From positions 7,750,001 through 7,814,000 of the forward strand of contig JBANDB010000003.1 in assembly GCA_037576215.1 (NCBI GenBank): a stretch of 64,000 bases of DNA, read 5' to 3'. The translations under genes were made by a program, and so were the position numbers. Every line of letters starts with the position of its first letter. Within the stretch, counting starts at the first letter, position 1. The DNA is from Armillaria gallica. Lineage: Eukaryota > Basidiomycota > Agaricomycetes > Agaricales > Physalacriaceae. Under the pieces are notes generated by a model. The model saw only the letters and a program-made list of their open reading frames with translations. It ran no database searches and was not told where the DNA came from. Positions 55,216 to 64,000 of this stretch are shown here, in pieces.

Positions 55216-57249
55216 TCAGCAAAGAAATACTTGAACGTTGTTCTGTATGACGGGAAGTTTCTCGAGCTTTAAGCGTTCATCGATATCTGCCATTTGGATC
55301 ACGGAATTTTTTTCAAACTTCCCATCCCATCGTTGCCACCCGACTACCCAATATGTTAGCTTGTCCCAGTCATCTACGTCTCTCGGAAGAATACATCCCT
55401 GGCCTATGAATGCATACGAGCCATCGGGTATTGGGTATCCATGATCGGCGAAGATCTTGAATATATGGAGTGCATCGTTGTCATCTTTGACCAGCAACTC
55501 ACCCTGTCGAGGTACCCCTTTCTTCGATGTCTTGGCCAATCCTCGTACAATGCCTGACTTGATACAGGCACACAGACACCAGTCAGTATCTGTTCCAACT
55601 GTCCGCACGAACCCACCCGTGAAGCCATAGAGGAGATTATGACCCATTTGCACCTTCGTTGCCTGCTTCCATGATGGTCGCCAATGTTTGCCTCCAATCC
55701 CAGGCTCAGGGTATAAGAAGAGCAATTGCGTAACAAACTTCTCATCCATCACCTCCACGAGCGCTTCCCACGCTTCCTCTTCAGATTGCGTATCGTCGTA
55801 TATTGGGATCGACTTTGGGGAGAGAAGGTATGCCAAGCCCGCTATTTTATCCAAAGGCTTTGTTGACTTGCGGTTCCCCATCAGCCACAGGATGCTAAAT
55901 ATGTTGCCTGCGGTAAGATTGCTTAGTGGACTGGATGGATGCAACAACCGCAGTCGTTCCTGAACCTGTCTTTTAAATTTTCTGTGTTTTCGGCCACGGC
56001 CGGCGGGCAGGGAATATGTAATGCCATCGTTGTACTCCTGCAGCGTCCATGCACGATTGAACCAACACCGGTCATCTTGCCAGTAATCCGGCTTCCGATA
56101 AAATGTACGACCAAGCCCATTGAAGTACAAATGGACCGTCCCTGCCTTGCAATAGATGGCTCCAATGGTGGGAACATCAATCTCCCACTCTTTTTTGCGC
56201 AGGTCCTCCCCCTTCCCACCTGCTTGCCGCAAACACAAAACATCCAGCCACACATACTCAGCCCTGCAGGCTAACATTTCGATCCTGACGAGATTAAGGT
56301 CCGTATCTCTCGGCATCGGAACAGGCCATTGATATCCATTGATGGGTGTTTGCACGTCCATGCGCTCCTTGTCAGACACCCACGCGTGCGATATTGCATG
56401 CGGTGCTTTGCCTACTACAACCCAGTATGGCACTACTCGATTAGCACACAGATCCCAAACACGTCGAGGTGGAACATTTCCGTCTGAGATCCTCTTATTG
56501 GTGACCAGAGTTTGTCGCATTTCGAGATCTCTCCTCGACGCTTCTGGGATGTGCTTGACAGTGCTCAAGTCATACCAATATGGGCGCAAGTGAGCGTATA
56601 GAGTGCCAAAGTCGTCATATTGTAAAATGAAGGATTCGAGAATGGGGGGTACGATGGGGTTCTCGAGAGTATATGATGTATGTAGTATTGTATTGAGCTC
56701 CCTCAAGACCCATTCAATATTGAGGTCGATACAGAGAGTATCGGCCAGAGATGATCGTATGACGGGCTTTCTGCCGGTGTAGGACGGTTGGAATCGCTTT
56801 GTAATAGCTGATTTCGCCAGACGGGCCTCGGTACGAGCGGAGAGCGAGACGACGGGGAAATTCATATACTTAAGACATGATTGGGGTCCTGTCATTCTTT
56901 GCATTTCTATGTATGCATTGAGGTGCTTACCAAGTGCATCTTCTGCATTGCATGTAACTGTTCCTTCGAATCTACCTTGGGTATTATTCGTTCTAGTCAT
57001 AGCGGAATGAGTATACCAAGGAGCGAAGGTCAGACCGCCACACATACCAGGCTCTGGATATCGAAACCAGTCTGAGGTCACACCAAAGGTCGTACTCATG
57101 CTGTTGTTATGGTAAGAAGTAAGCTGTGCTGGCGGAATAGCACCCGGACCATGGTTTACCGCCGGTTCCGCTGGGTAGTTATCTGGGTTTACCGCCGGTT
57201 TCGCTGGGTTTCCACAGTCAGTTATCTGCCAGTTATCCGCCATGCCCAT
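55216..57249 (-). CDS. HET-domain protein (heterokaryon incompatibility type)
   Basis: A single-exon ORF of 677 residues. The HET signature runs from about residue 275 to 406: HAISHAWVSDKE (284-295), YVWLDVLCLRQ (332-342) and CWFNRAWTLQEY (395-406), followed by DKIAGLAYLL (467-476), where HET proteins often have DKVYALLGL. Known HET-domain proteins trigger cell death after fusion of unlike hyphae; whether this one does is unknown. The N-terminus (1-50) is low-complexity with a short repeat (NPAKPAVNPDN/PAEPAVNHG) and may lie outside the true start; Met51 is an alternative. The C-terminal 270 residues have no motif I recognise. It is single-copy and lies outside the duplicated blocks. Confidence 0.85.
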   Translation of the reverse strand: MGMADNWQITDCGNPAKPAVNPDNYPAEPAVNHGPGAIPPAQLTSYHNNSMSTTFGVTSDWFRYPEPGMCGGLTFAPWYTHSAMTRTNNTQGRFEGTVTCNAEDALGKHLNAYIEMQRMTGPQSCLKYMNFPVVSLSARTEARLAKSAITKRFQPSYTGRKPVIRSSLADTLCIDLNIEWVLRELNTILHTSYTLENPIVPPILESFILQYDDFGTLYAHLRPYWYDLSTVKHIPEASRRDLEMRQTLVTNKRISDGNVPPRRVWDLCANRVVPYWVVVGKAPHAISHAWVSDKERMDVQTPINGYQWPVPMPRDTDLNLVRIEMLACRAEYVWLDVLCLRQAGGKGEDLRKKEWEIDVPTIGAIYCKAGTVHLYFNGLGRTFYRKPDYWQDDRCWFNRAWTLQEYNDGITYSLPAGRGRKHRKFKRQVQERLRLLHPSSPLSNLTAGNIFSILWLMGNRKSTKPLDKIAGLAYLLSPKSIPIYDDTQSEEEAWEALVEVMDEKFVTQLLFLYPEPGIGGKHWRPSWKQATKVQMGHNLLYGFTGGFVRTVGTDTDWCLCACIKSGIVRGLAKTSKKGVPRQGELLVKDDNDALHIFKIFADHGYPIPDGSYAFIGQGCILPRDVDDWDKLTYWVVGWQRWDGKFEKNSVIQMADIDERLKLEKLPVIQNNVQVFLC

Positions 57250-58680
57250 AAAGGGTAGTAATATTCCACGCTTTTGTTGATTTTTCCCGGCACCATTTCT
57301 TTACCTTTAGGCCCTGAAATTTAACTGTAGACGCAATATACAATGATTAATGGTCTGCCAAAGTTGTAGAAAACAAAGCATACTGTGTAGCACAATACTT
57401 AAGAAAAAGTGTTTTTCCTGCCAAAAGTTATCTACCATGCCCCTATATTATCTACCATCGGTCCGATATTTCCGAGTTACCCGACGGCCTGCCCGCAACG
57501 CGCTGCGACGACTCTTATGCTTGCATGTCCCCCTCACATATAAATTCTGCTTGCTGTGGGTATGTTTAGATGTACTTTCCTCCTCTGCACATCCATTTAC
57601 TTAAATTTGATGGCAACAAGCTCGAGACGAAGCTTGTGAACAGGATTGCATGCAGGAGAAATGGTCGGAAAAGATGTTTACACTGCAACAAATTCATGGT
57701 TTATCATATCGGGTCCGTCCGCCGGCGTGGATACTATTACAATTTATCCCCATGATTGTACAGTAGGAAAGTTTTGTAACATACTCATATACCAGTTTCA
57801 ATGCACATTAAGCTTGCCTGAGCCGAAAAATATGAAATGGCAAGCTCAAAGAGCACTCCATTTACACTCCCTTGGCAATTTTCGAACTTAGAAAGTCGAC
57901 GAAATCGATGTCGGGACAGCCGCTTTTGGGTCTCTGATGGTCTCCCGAAGTCTTTCTTTTTTTATTCTTTTTGCTCCTTTTGGAGCGTGCGACACCTAGT
58001 GAAATGGATGGAAAACCCATTTTTAGACTAAATTCCGCAGATGAAGCGTTATGTGTGCATGCCGTGAGCAATTCTTTGAGACCTCTTCTTGAACGTAATG
58101 GTAGTTGTTCAGAGCGCATCTCATTGTCTGATCTGTCTGTAAAACTTACAGGATGTGTAAGCTTCTTGCACTCGCCAGGTAAAGTATCTGCAGGTGCATA
58201 CCCATCCTCCGCTGGATCAGAAAAGACGAGCATAAAGGCTTACCAGAATATGAGTGTTTGCGGCCCTCAATATTATCCTTAGCATGGCTCATCCGAAAAA
58301 CAAGTTTGAGAAGAAGCTAGCATCGAAATGCCCTCGAAGAGGTCCTACGCAGCGTCTCAAAAAGCCTCAAAGCGTTTGCTGACCGTGTCGCAATATCACA
58401 CTTGAACATTGCATCCGCCTGACGCTGCAGACAAACACACGTAAGGAGTAAGATCTGCATCTCATTGAGCTCGTCGAGCGAAGAAACACAACCCTGTTCT
58501 TTGTCTAGGCAGGCTTCGAATCAATTGAAGAACACAAGCATTGAAGGGAGCTGAGCGTCACGTTCTTGCAGAGTTTCCCGTGTTAAGAAGCGATTATGAT
58601 TCGAATTCGAGCCTGATAATCGAAATTTAACCCTCGAAGGTATACAAACTCGTTTCTATTGAAAGGCCATCATAGAGTTG
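57250..58680. other. unassigned region with short ORFs
   Basis: A minus ORF at 57862-58233 (123 residues, Lys/Arg-rich middle, RSKRSKKNKKRK) and overlapping plus ORFs at 57646-58282 compete. None has recognised domains or clear splicing. It could hold a small hypothetical gene. Confidence 0.3.
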
Positions 58681-60430
58681 TCAATTATAGAGCAGGACTA
58701 AATATGTGATTGAGCCCATAAATGTCCCTTCTTCCGACGTTCGAGGTTTTCCATATCCGGGCTACATATTTCTCTTGCTGTACATTGCGACGAGGTGGGT
58801 CTATGCTTTTGGTGTTGATAGTATGATCATTGGTGGACCAGGATTGCGGCGGATTCCTTCTTGATATGGTCGCATCGATGGCCACCGCCGATGGATGGTT
58901 CGAAACGGCCATAGTGTATTGCCTGCTTTTATGAATCAGCGAGCCGATGGGCAGCGGATAGCGTAAGTTACCATACCTCAGTAAGTGTTCTGGCCCGTCT
59001 TTTGCTTCTTCTTCTCATCATGCTGGATAACTCCGTCTCCTCGAACGTGTGTGTGATTACCGTAATCGATGCTCGTGGATGAATGGCTAGCGGAGATGCA
59101 GTGAGGACCTTCGAGAACGATTTAGCAATGGGTACTCGCCGGATGACCTCCGGGCTAGTGCATAGATACGCTGATAGAGAGAGACGAAGCCTTCCCTCCT
59201 GAGCAGATTCGGTGATCAGCAAATTCAGGAGCATTGGCGTATGAGCAAGGGTGGCTCTATGCTTGTCAGAGACCACGTCGATGGAGCGCTAGGAATGGAA
59301 GATTAGTGGTCCTATTTTGGTTCCTCACTAGCACTCGCACAGTATGCTTGGTAATCGAAGGTGGATCGAATTGGCCTAAGAGTGTCATCAATCACCAGGC
59401 AACGAGCAATGTCGGTCAAGATACCTATACCGTCCTTAGCATTGACAATGGTGCTGGATGGATGCCAGCAATAGTAGTAAGCCATTCAGAGCTATTGAAC
59501 TAGAGACTTCGAGGCGCGTAGGACGACTGCTCCCTTTCCCTCCTTCTTTCCCCAAGGTCCAGGAGAGGTGAGCGAGACGGAAACGGCCTTCACAGTGTGC
59601 CGCAAGGGCTATCCGCATTTCGAGCCTGATTCCGGGTGTCGCCTTATATAAGAGTCATGGTGGGAAGAACTTGTATGGATGACGGCAAATTTGGTAGCAT
59701 ATTGTCGGTGAAGATGACTCACGCGCATGCGCCGGCCATGCCATGACACTTGCAGTCAGGAGAAACAGCGACGATACGAAACAGCGACGATTGTGAAAAA
59801 TTTCCGTATGCTTCGCTTCCTGATAGCGAATCCTTGCGGTGGTGGGTATTCCTTCTATGTTTGATCTGGCACTGGGCTCGGTGGTCGGCGGTAGTTGGAA
59901 TTGGACATAGAACATTGGTTGCTGTTATCAATGGGGCGCAGTGACCGGCAACGAGCGGTGCAAGCTCACATACCTCGTTCCCCTACAGTATAACGATCTC
60001 CCTCGATTGTGCCGATGCCGAGCCAGAGGGACGGCGTGGCAGGTCGACCAAGACACGCAAATTGAGGAGTGCATTATATATACACTGATGTTTGATTTTA
60101 GAGACAGACATGAATTGCGTGAGACGACATACCTGAATCAATTTCTCCCCTCCTGCAGGTGTCCTCATTCTATCCATCTCAATTCCCCGTTATTCCTTAC
60201 GTGTGACAGTCCAGGCGCGAGACGTTGCAACTCCCTCTCCAGTGGGCCGTACAATATCACAACGAATATCCATGTCCAGCCCGCAGATTTCTTCCCAGTG
60301 CAGAGCGCTGAAGTTACAGTCTTGCCGTGGTGGAGACGAGTTGACCCTAACGTGTCAGGGCGTAGAATACAAGCACTGAGGAGCTCAGAGCACGCGAGAT
60401 AGAAGCCGTCCGCGTCCATAGTTGAGGCTA
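58680..60430 (-). pseudogene. module M-like, rightmost copy
   Basis: Minus-strand donors near 60130 (GTATGTCGTC), 59970 (GTATGTGAGC), 59425 and 58978. A first-exon-like segment with STRLHHGKTV matches STRLHHDRTK in the block B copy. The order of segments follows the 21-23 kb copy, but internal deletions are evident. Family unknown. Confidence 0.35.
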
Positions 60431-61620
60431 AGAGAGGTGCGGGACAGACAAGTGATGATGGAGAAAAGGCTCGGTTGACACCGGTATTAGCCGTGATCGT
60501 CCGGCCCGGGATTGCCGCTTCTCTGTGTTGACGCTTGTCCCCTTTCCCTCTTCTCGGTCGCGTCCTCGGTGTTTCTTTGCTAGCGACTAGGTCTTGGGTC
60601 ATTCTCGAGCTGCGCCTTCTTACTGTTATTAGCTATATAACCCGACCAGCCCTCTAAAATCTAGCTGCCAGGTCCCATGAGGAGATCTGTTGGAGATTTA
60701 TAAACTAGCTAGATCAGCGACGGCCTTCGGATGTCGAACTGAACTGAGGGTATCTCGTTTCCTGTGTTCTACTGGGCTTCAATTAAATAATTCTCGCGCT
60801 TTTGTCACCTTCTGATGCTATCTCCATCGAAAGATCATACAAAGGATGCGTGCGTGTCACCGCGGCGGTGAATGCGCGATATATTTTATTCCTCTTGGTA
60901 ACTGACAAATACTTGTCGAGAAAGAGTCCTTTCTCCTCCTATACTATAGGTATATCACAATCAGCCTTCAGGGACTGGTAGCCCTGTCGACTGGACTGGA
61001 CCTAGCTGTTAAAGATATTGTCAGCATATCAAGCGGGCTGGCTGCAGTGATTCATTCTGCGAGCCGTTCTAGTCGTTCTCACAAAAGTTGGTGGTATGTC
61101 CAGGCAAGTGCACGACCGCCGCCCCCTGCATATAAATTGCCAGTACCCGTCTCACGCACATTCGAATTTCATAGATATAGAAGTCCAATGCCAGGCTGGG
61201 ACTGCCGCGTCGCCGTTAATAGTCGTAGGATATTCTTCCATCGCAAGGCACAGGATTATCAAACAGGGTTCCAGGAAGAAAAAAGTACCTTGTTGAAAGA
61301 TAAAGTAGCAGTAGGATTCGCTTTCTCATGACGTTTCCGCAGATGACACGCTCTATGCTAATCGCATGTTTTAAATAGCCTTCGATCTGGAATCCCTTGT
61401 TGACGGGGACTCCGAGTTTTTGAACAACGACAATGCTATGCGTGCTAAGAACCACTTGCTGGCTGACCATTATAGATAGAGAGGTGCCGAAGAAGGATAG
61501 GCTGTACGGTGGAATTGGACAGACAAGTATGCGAACGAATGTTGCATGGCAAACTTTCATCAATCCTCCAGAGCATGAGGTGTTGCGTACATGATAATAC
61601 CACAGGGTTCAGAGAATTAT
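60431..61620. other. spacer, no gene supported
   Basis: The minus ORF at 61216-61563 (115 residues) has a hydrophobic stretch but no identifiable motif. Remaining ORFs are short and overlapping. Confidence 0.35.
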
Positions 61621-61624
61621 TTCA

Positions 61625-61683
61625 TCTCTTCAGTGGTGCATCAGTCTATGTGACGGAAGCAAGGTTCGATTCCTATTGGGAGA
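61625..61683 (+). repeat. family T7-like tRNA-like element
   Basis: Acceptor TCTCTT/GGGAGA (six pairs, two wobbles), 59 nt overall, B-box AGGTTCGATTCC. The T-stem is reduced. Resembles the diverged copy at 20394. The next element downstream (about 61830) is too degraded to call. Confidence 0.5.
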
Positions 61684-62002
61684 ATGCGGCATAGCGTGTC
61701 CAATTTAATCCCGTTTTACTTATTCTTCATTCCAAGCTTTCATAAAACTATAAGGTCGAAGCCAGATATGTGTTGGATGCGAAAAGGAACAGCCGACTAG
61801 TGAAGAAATAAAACCAAGCTTGGGAAGCTGACTCCCAACGAGAGCATATGGCAATGAGGTTTCTCAGTAATTTATTTGCTTGAAATTCGATGATCGATAA
61901 ATAAAACCACCTTTGTGCCTCGTACTCGGGGACACCAGGACATGACCTAGTAATCCACCGTCCTGAACTACAAACCAAAAAATTGACACTGTTCATTTTC
62001 AT

Positions 62003-62049
62003 ACATCTGAAAGGAAATCGAACCCACTCACGAGTAGCTACATAGATGT
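62003..62049 (-). repeat. short tRNA-like element
   Basis: ACATCT/AGATGT stem encloses GTAGCTAC and the B-box GGGTTCGATTTCC; 47 nt. Confidence 0.45.
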
Positions 62050-62152
62050 ACTTCCAGAGTCATCTTATCAAAACACAATATTATTGACTATATCGGTGCA
62101 TGGCACACAGGGAAAAAGAAGAAAAAAACTTCTTTATTTGTCCGTACAAATT

Positions 62153-62210
62153 ATCTGGTCGGGAGTTGAACCCACCCATGCGGCGTCAGAAGACGGGCGC
62201 GCTACCAGAT
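62153..62210 (-). repeat. 58-nt D-armless tRNA-like element
   Basis: On the minus strand ATCTGGT pairs perfectly with ACCAGAT (7 bp). A central hairpin CGTC-TTCT-GACG sits where the anticodon arm would be. T-loop TTCAACT is preceded by GTGGG. No D-arm is possible. Best preserved member of the T14 family. Confidence 0.6.
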
Positions 62211-62449
62211 CTTCTCAAGTACGAGGATCCTCGACGCATGTAGAATCCTCCCGAACCCGAGGGACAAACATGCTAGTAGAGCCGGAGTCGATGAACGAGA
62301 TGGGAATTATCTGATGCAAACCTGATGTTGGATTCATGCGTTAAAAGATGGGGTCAATAAACTCCAGAAATCAAACGATTCACACTCAGGGAAAATTATA
62401 AACAGAAGATGCAAGGATGCTGTAACAACACGCAGTTAAATTGACTCGA

Positions 62450-64000
62450 CTATTGATATTTCCGAGCGGTAGCACGTAAATGTCGACCGCAAAAGATAGG
62501 CAGAAAATGACACCGGAAAAATAAATCTTCCGAGCTGTACAAGAGATTCAGCGACAAAAATGAGAAATAACGGAGGAAATGGCAGACCTTGTTTGGTATA
62601 TCTCCATATCAAGCTTTTGAAAAAGGTTCCCGAACACGAGATACAGTTCGCACCATGCAAGACTAAGAAGACGAGCATAAGACTATCGGTAAGGAGCCAT
62701 CAAAGCTGAAATTCTTTACTTCATACCCAAACATGCCCGCGGGCCTTTGGAGAATGGGACGAGATACCTATCCAACGACGGCGAATCCGACTGAATCCAA
62801 CGGTCAGGGTTGAAGACCTCTGGCTCGGGAAAGATGTCCTCGTTCATCAGAATGAAGGAAGTTCCCATTCCAACGACGGTCTACGAGGCGTTTAGTAAAT
62901 GATTTTGGTGAGGAAAACACAAGGCAGCCCACCCCAGCAGGCACTGAAATCCCGTCAATATCCATATCGGCGGATAATACTCTCGGAAGGGCAACCGGAA
63001 CACCAATACTCATTCTAAGCGACTCTTTCACCACCCCGCTCTGTTGACAAGGTTGATAAATAGACTTGTCGATGTGAACACGGCTACAAACACGTACCAG
63101 GTAGGGTGATTTCTCGAGAGAATCATATGGCATGGGTGATTCCTTTTCCGGCCACATAGCCTTCAGCTCTGCAGCGAGCTTTTTTCGGATGGAAGGGTTA
63201 TTGAGAACGTTGAAGAAACCTACGATCATCGCATTACTGGTAGTATCAGTCCCCGCAAAAAGCAACGTTTGCGCCTAGGAGATAGGATTTCCTCAGTCAG
63301 TTACCGACGAGGAACGCAGCACAGGCCATACATCCGCTAACAAAGCCTTCCTTGACGGCCTCTCCACGTCGTCCAATAGACGATGATAAATTGTCTCGTG
63401 GTCAGCTTCAAGAACCCCAGGATCAGCCAAGATATTATCAATTTTCCTTACGAGCGCCTTCTCCAAGCTGAAGTAGCCCACCGCGTCCGGGTTCATTATC
63501 CTCGTCACACTTTCCGGGAGGTACCTCAAAATTCCGAGGACGGGGAAGTGACGCACATTGGTTGTCATGACCGTACCAGTATCCATGGCCAGAAGGATGG
63601 GATGAGCGAAGCCTACTGAATGGAGCGCGTCAAAGGATTGGGCGTAGCAGTACGCAGTGATTATGTCCATAGTCACGGCTTTGAAAGCTTGGTGTAGGTC
63701 GACTGGTTTATCACGGTATTCTTCCGTAATGATGTCGATCAACGTATTCACCTTTCAACAGCTGTTAAACCAGCGTACGTCCAAGGGTATCATAAAACAG
63801 ATGTACCTTCTGCTGGATGATGCCCTCCAGTTTGAGAATCGATCGCCGTGAGAAGAGCGGGTTGAGGATATCTCGTCTCTTCTTCGCTAACATGGGATCG
63901 GTGGATGCAAACACGGAATCGTCAGCATGGAAGCTCCAGTAATAGCTGGGGTCTTTGATGACATTCGCATGAGTGGAATAGATAGAGAAATATGCTTGTG
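62450..64000 (-). CDS. cytochrome P450, copy B2 (5' end outside the window)
   Basis: Second copy of the TRI4/CYP58-like P450 at 7589-9487, in the same orientation. The stop TAG is at 62450-62452. Visible exons are intact: I-helix AGTDTTSNAM, ExxR ESLR (in VVKESLRMS) and haem loop FSKGPRACLG. Intron positions match B1; the donor of the last-but-one intron is GTAAAG instead of GTGAGT. The N-terminal part (about 85 residues) lies beyond position 64000. Clear amino-acid divergence from B1 (for example AVTMDII for ATTMDII, VMTTNVRHFPV for VTMSAVRNFPI) shows an older duplication than a fresh copy. Confidence 0.85.

Noticed and set aside
55688..56593. Plus-strand ORFs opposite the HET-domain gene
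   Set aside because: Antisense shadows without motifs; the minus frame carries the full HET signature.
1..64000. Terpene or polyketide biosynthetic cluster
   Set aside because: Four P450 loci are present but no synthase, transporter or regulator; co-location is explained by segmental duplication.

Overview
The window looks like nuclear DNA of a mushroom-type basidiomycete (Agaricomycetes). The evidence is four cytochrome P450 loci whose genes are cut by many 48-65 nt introns, a HET-domain protein, a Ser/Pro-rich protein with a motif common in basidiomycetes, and a remnant of a LINE with a zinc-binding RVT tail. Only about five protein genes are convincing. Most of the 64 kb is a mosaic of segmental duplications with no ordinary coding content.

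Layout. 0-1.6 kb: small cluster of tRNA-like elements. 1.7-3.8 kb: P450-A copy 1 (minus), intact. 5.7-7.1 kb: Ser/Pro-rich gene (plus). 7.6-9.5 kb: P450-B copy 1 (minus), intact. 10.7-12.4 kb: block A of tRNA-like elements, followed by a multi-intron-like module M on the minus strand (about 12.9-14.8 kb) and a second tRNA-like set, E (15.4-16.5 kb). 17-24.9 kb: partial copies of these. 25.3-30.8 kb: block B plus M, with a TIR element inserted in the M spacer. 31.1-32.2 kb: E copy 2. 33-36.9 kb: near-repeat of 21.3-25.2 kb. 37.2-41.8 kb: block C plus M. 42-44.1 kb: LINE remnant and tandem repeats. 44.7-46.8 kb: P450-A copy 2 (plus), an inverted duplicate of copy 1. 47.0-47.3 kb: truncated P450-B pseudogene. 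48.3-52.2 kb: block D plus M. 52.9-54.0 kb: E copy 3. 55.2-57.2 kb: HET-domain gene (minus). 58.7-60.4 kb: another M copy. 61.6-62.2 kb: tRNA-like elements. 62.5-64 kb: P450-B copy 2, running off the window.

The outstanding feature is the battery of more than fifty tRNA-like elements. Each has a B-box (GGTTCGANTCC type), and most have an A-box/D-arm-like half and an oligo-T tract downstream, as RNA polymerase III units would. They fall into about a dozen distinct families that recur in fixed order in the duplicated blocks. Several fold as miniature tRNAs of exactly 58 nt with a 7-bp acceptor stem and a T-arm but no anticodon arm (or no D-arm). The acceptor stem of one family carries a true compensatory base-pair change between copies. 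I know of no standard annotation for these, and they are the best candidate for an undescribed system here.

The P450s could act together on a secondary metabolite, since two dissimilar P450 families each occur twice, but no terpene synthase, PKS or other backbone enzyme is visible. Exon boundaries are my own reading of splice signals and have not been checked against transcripts.
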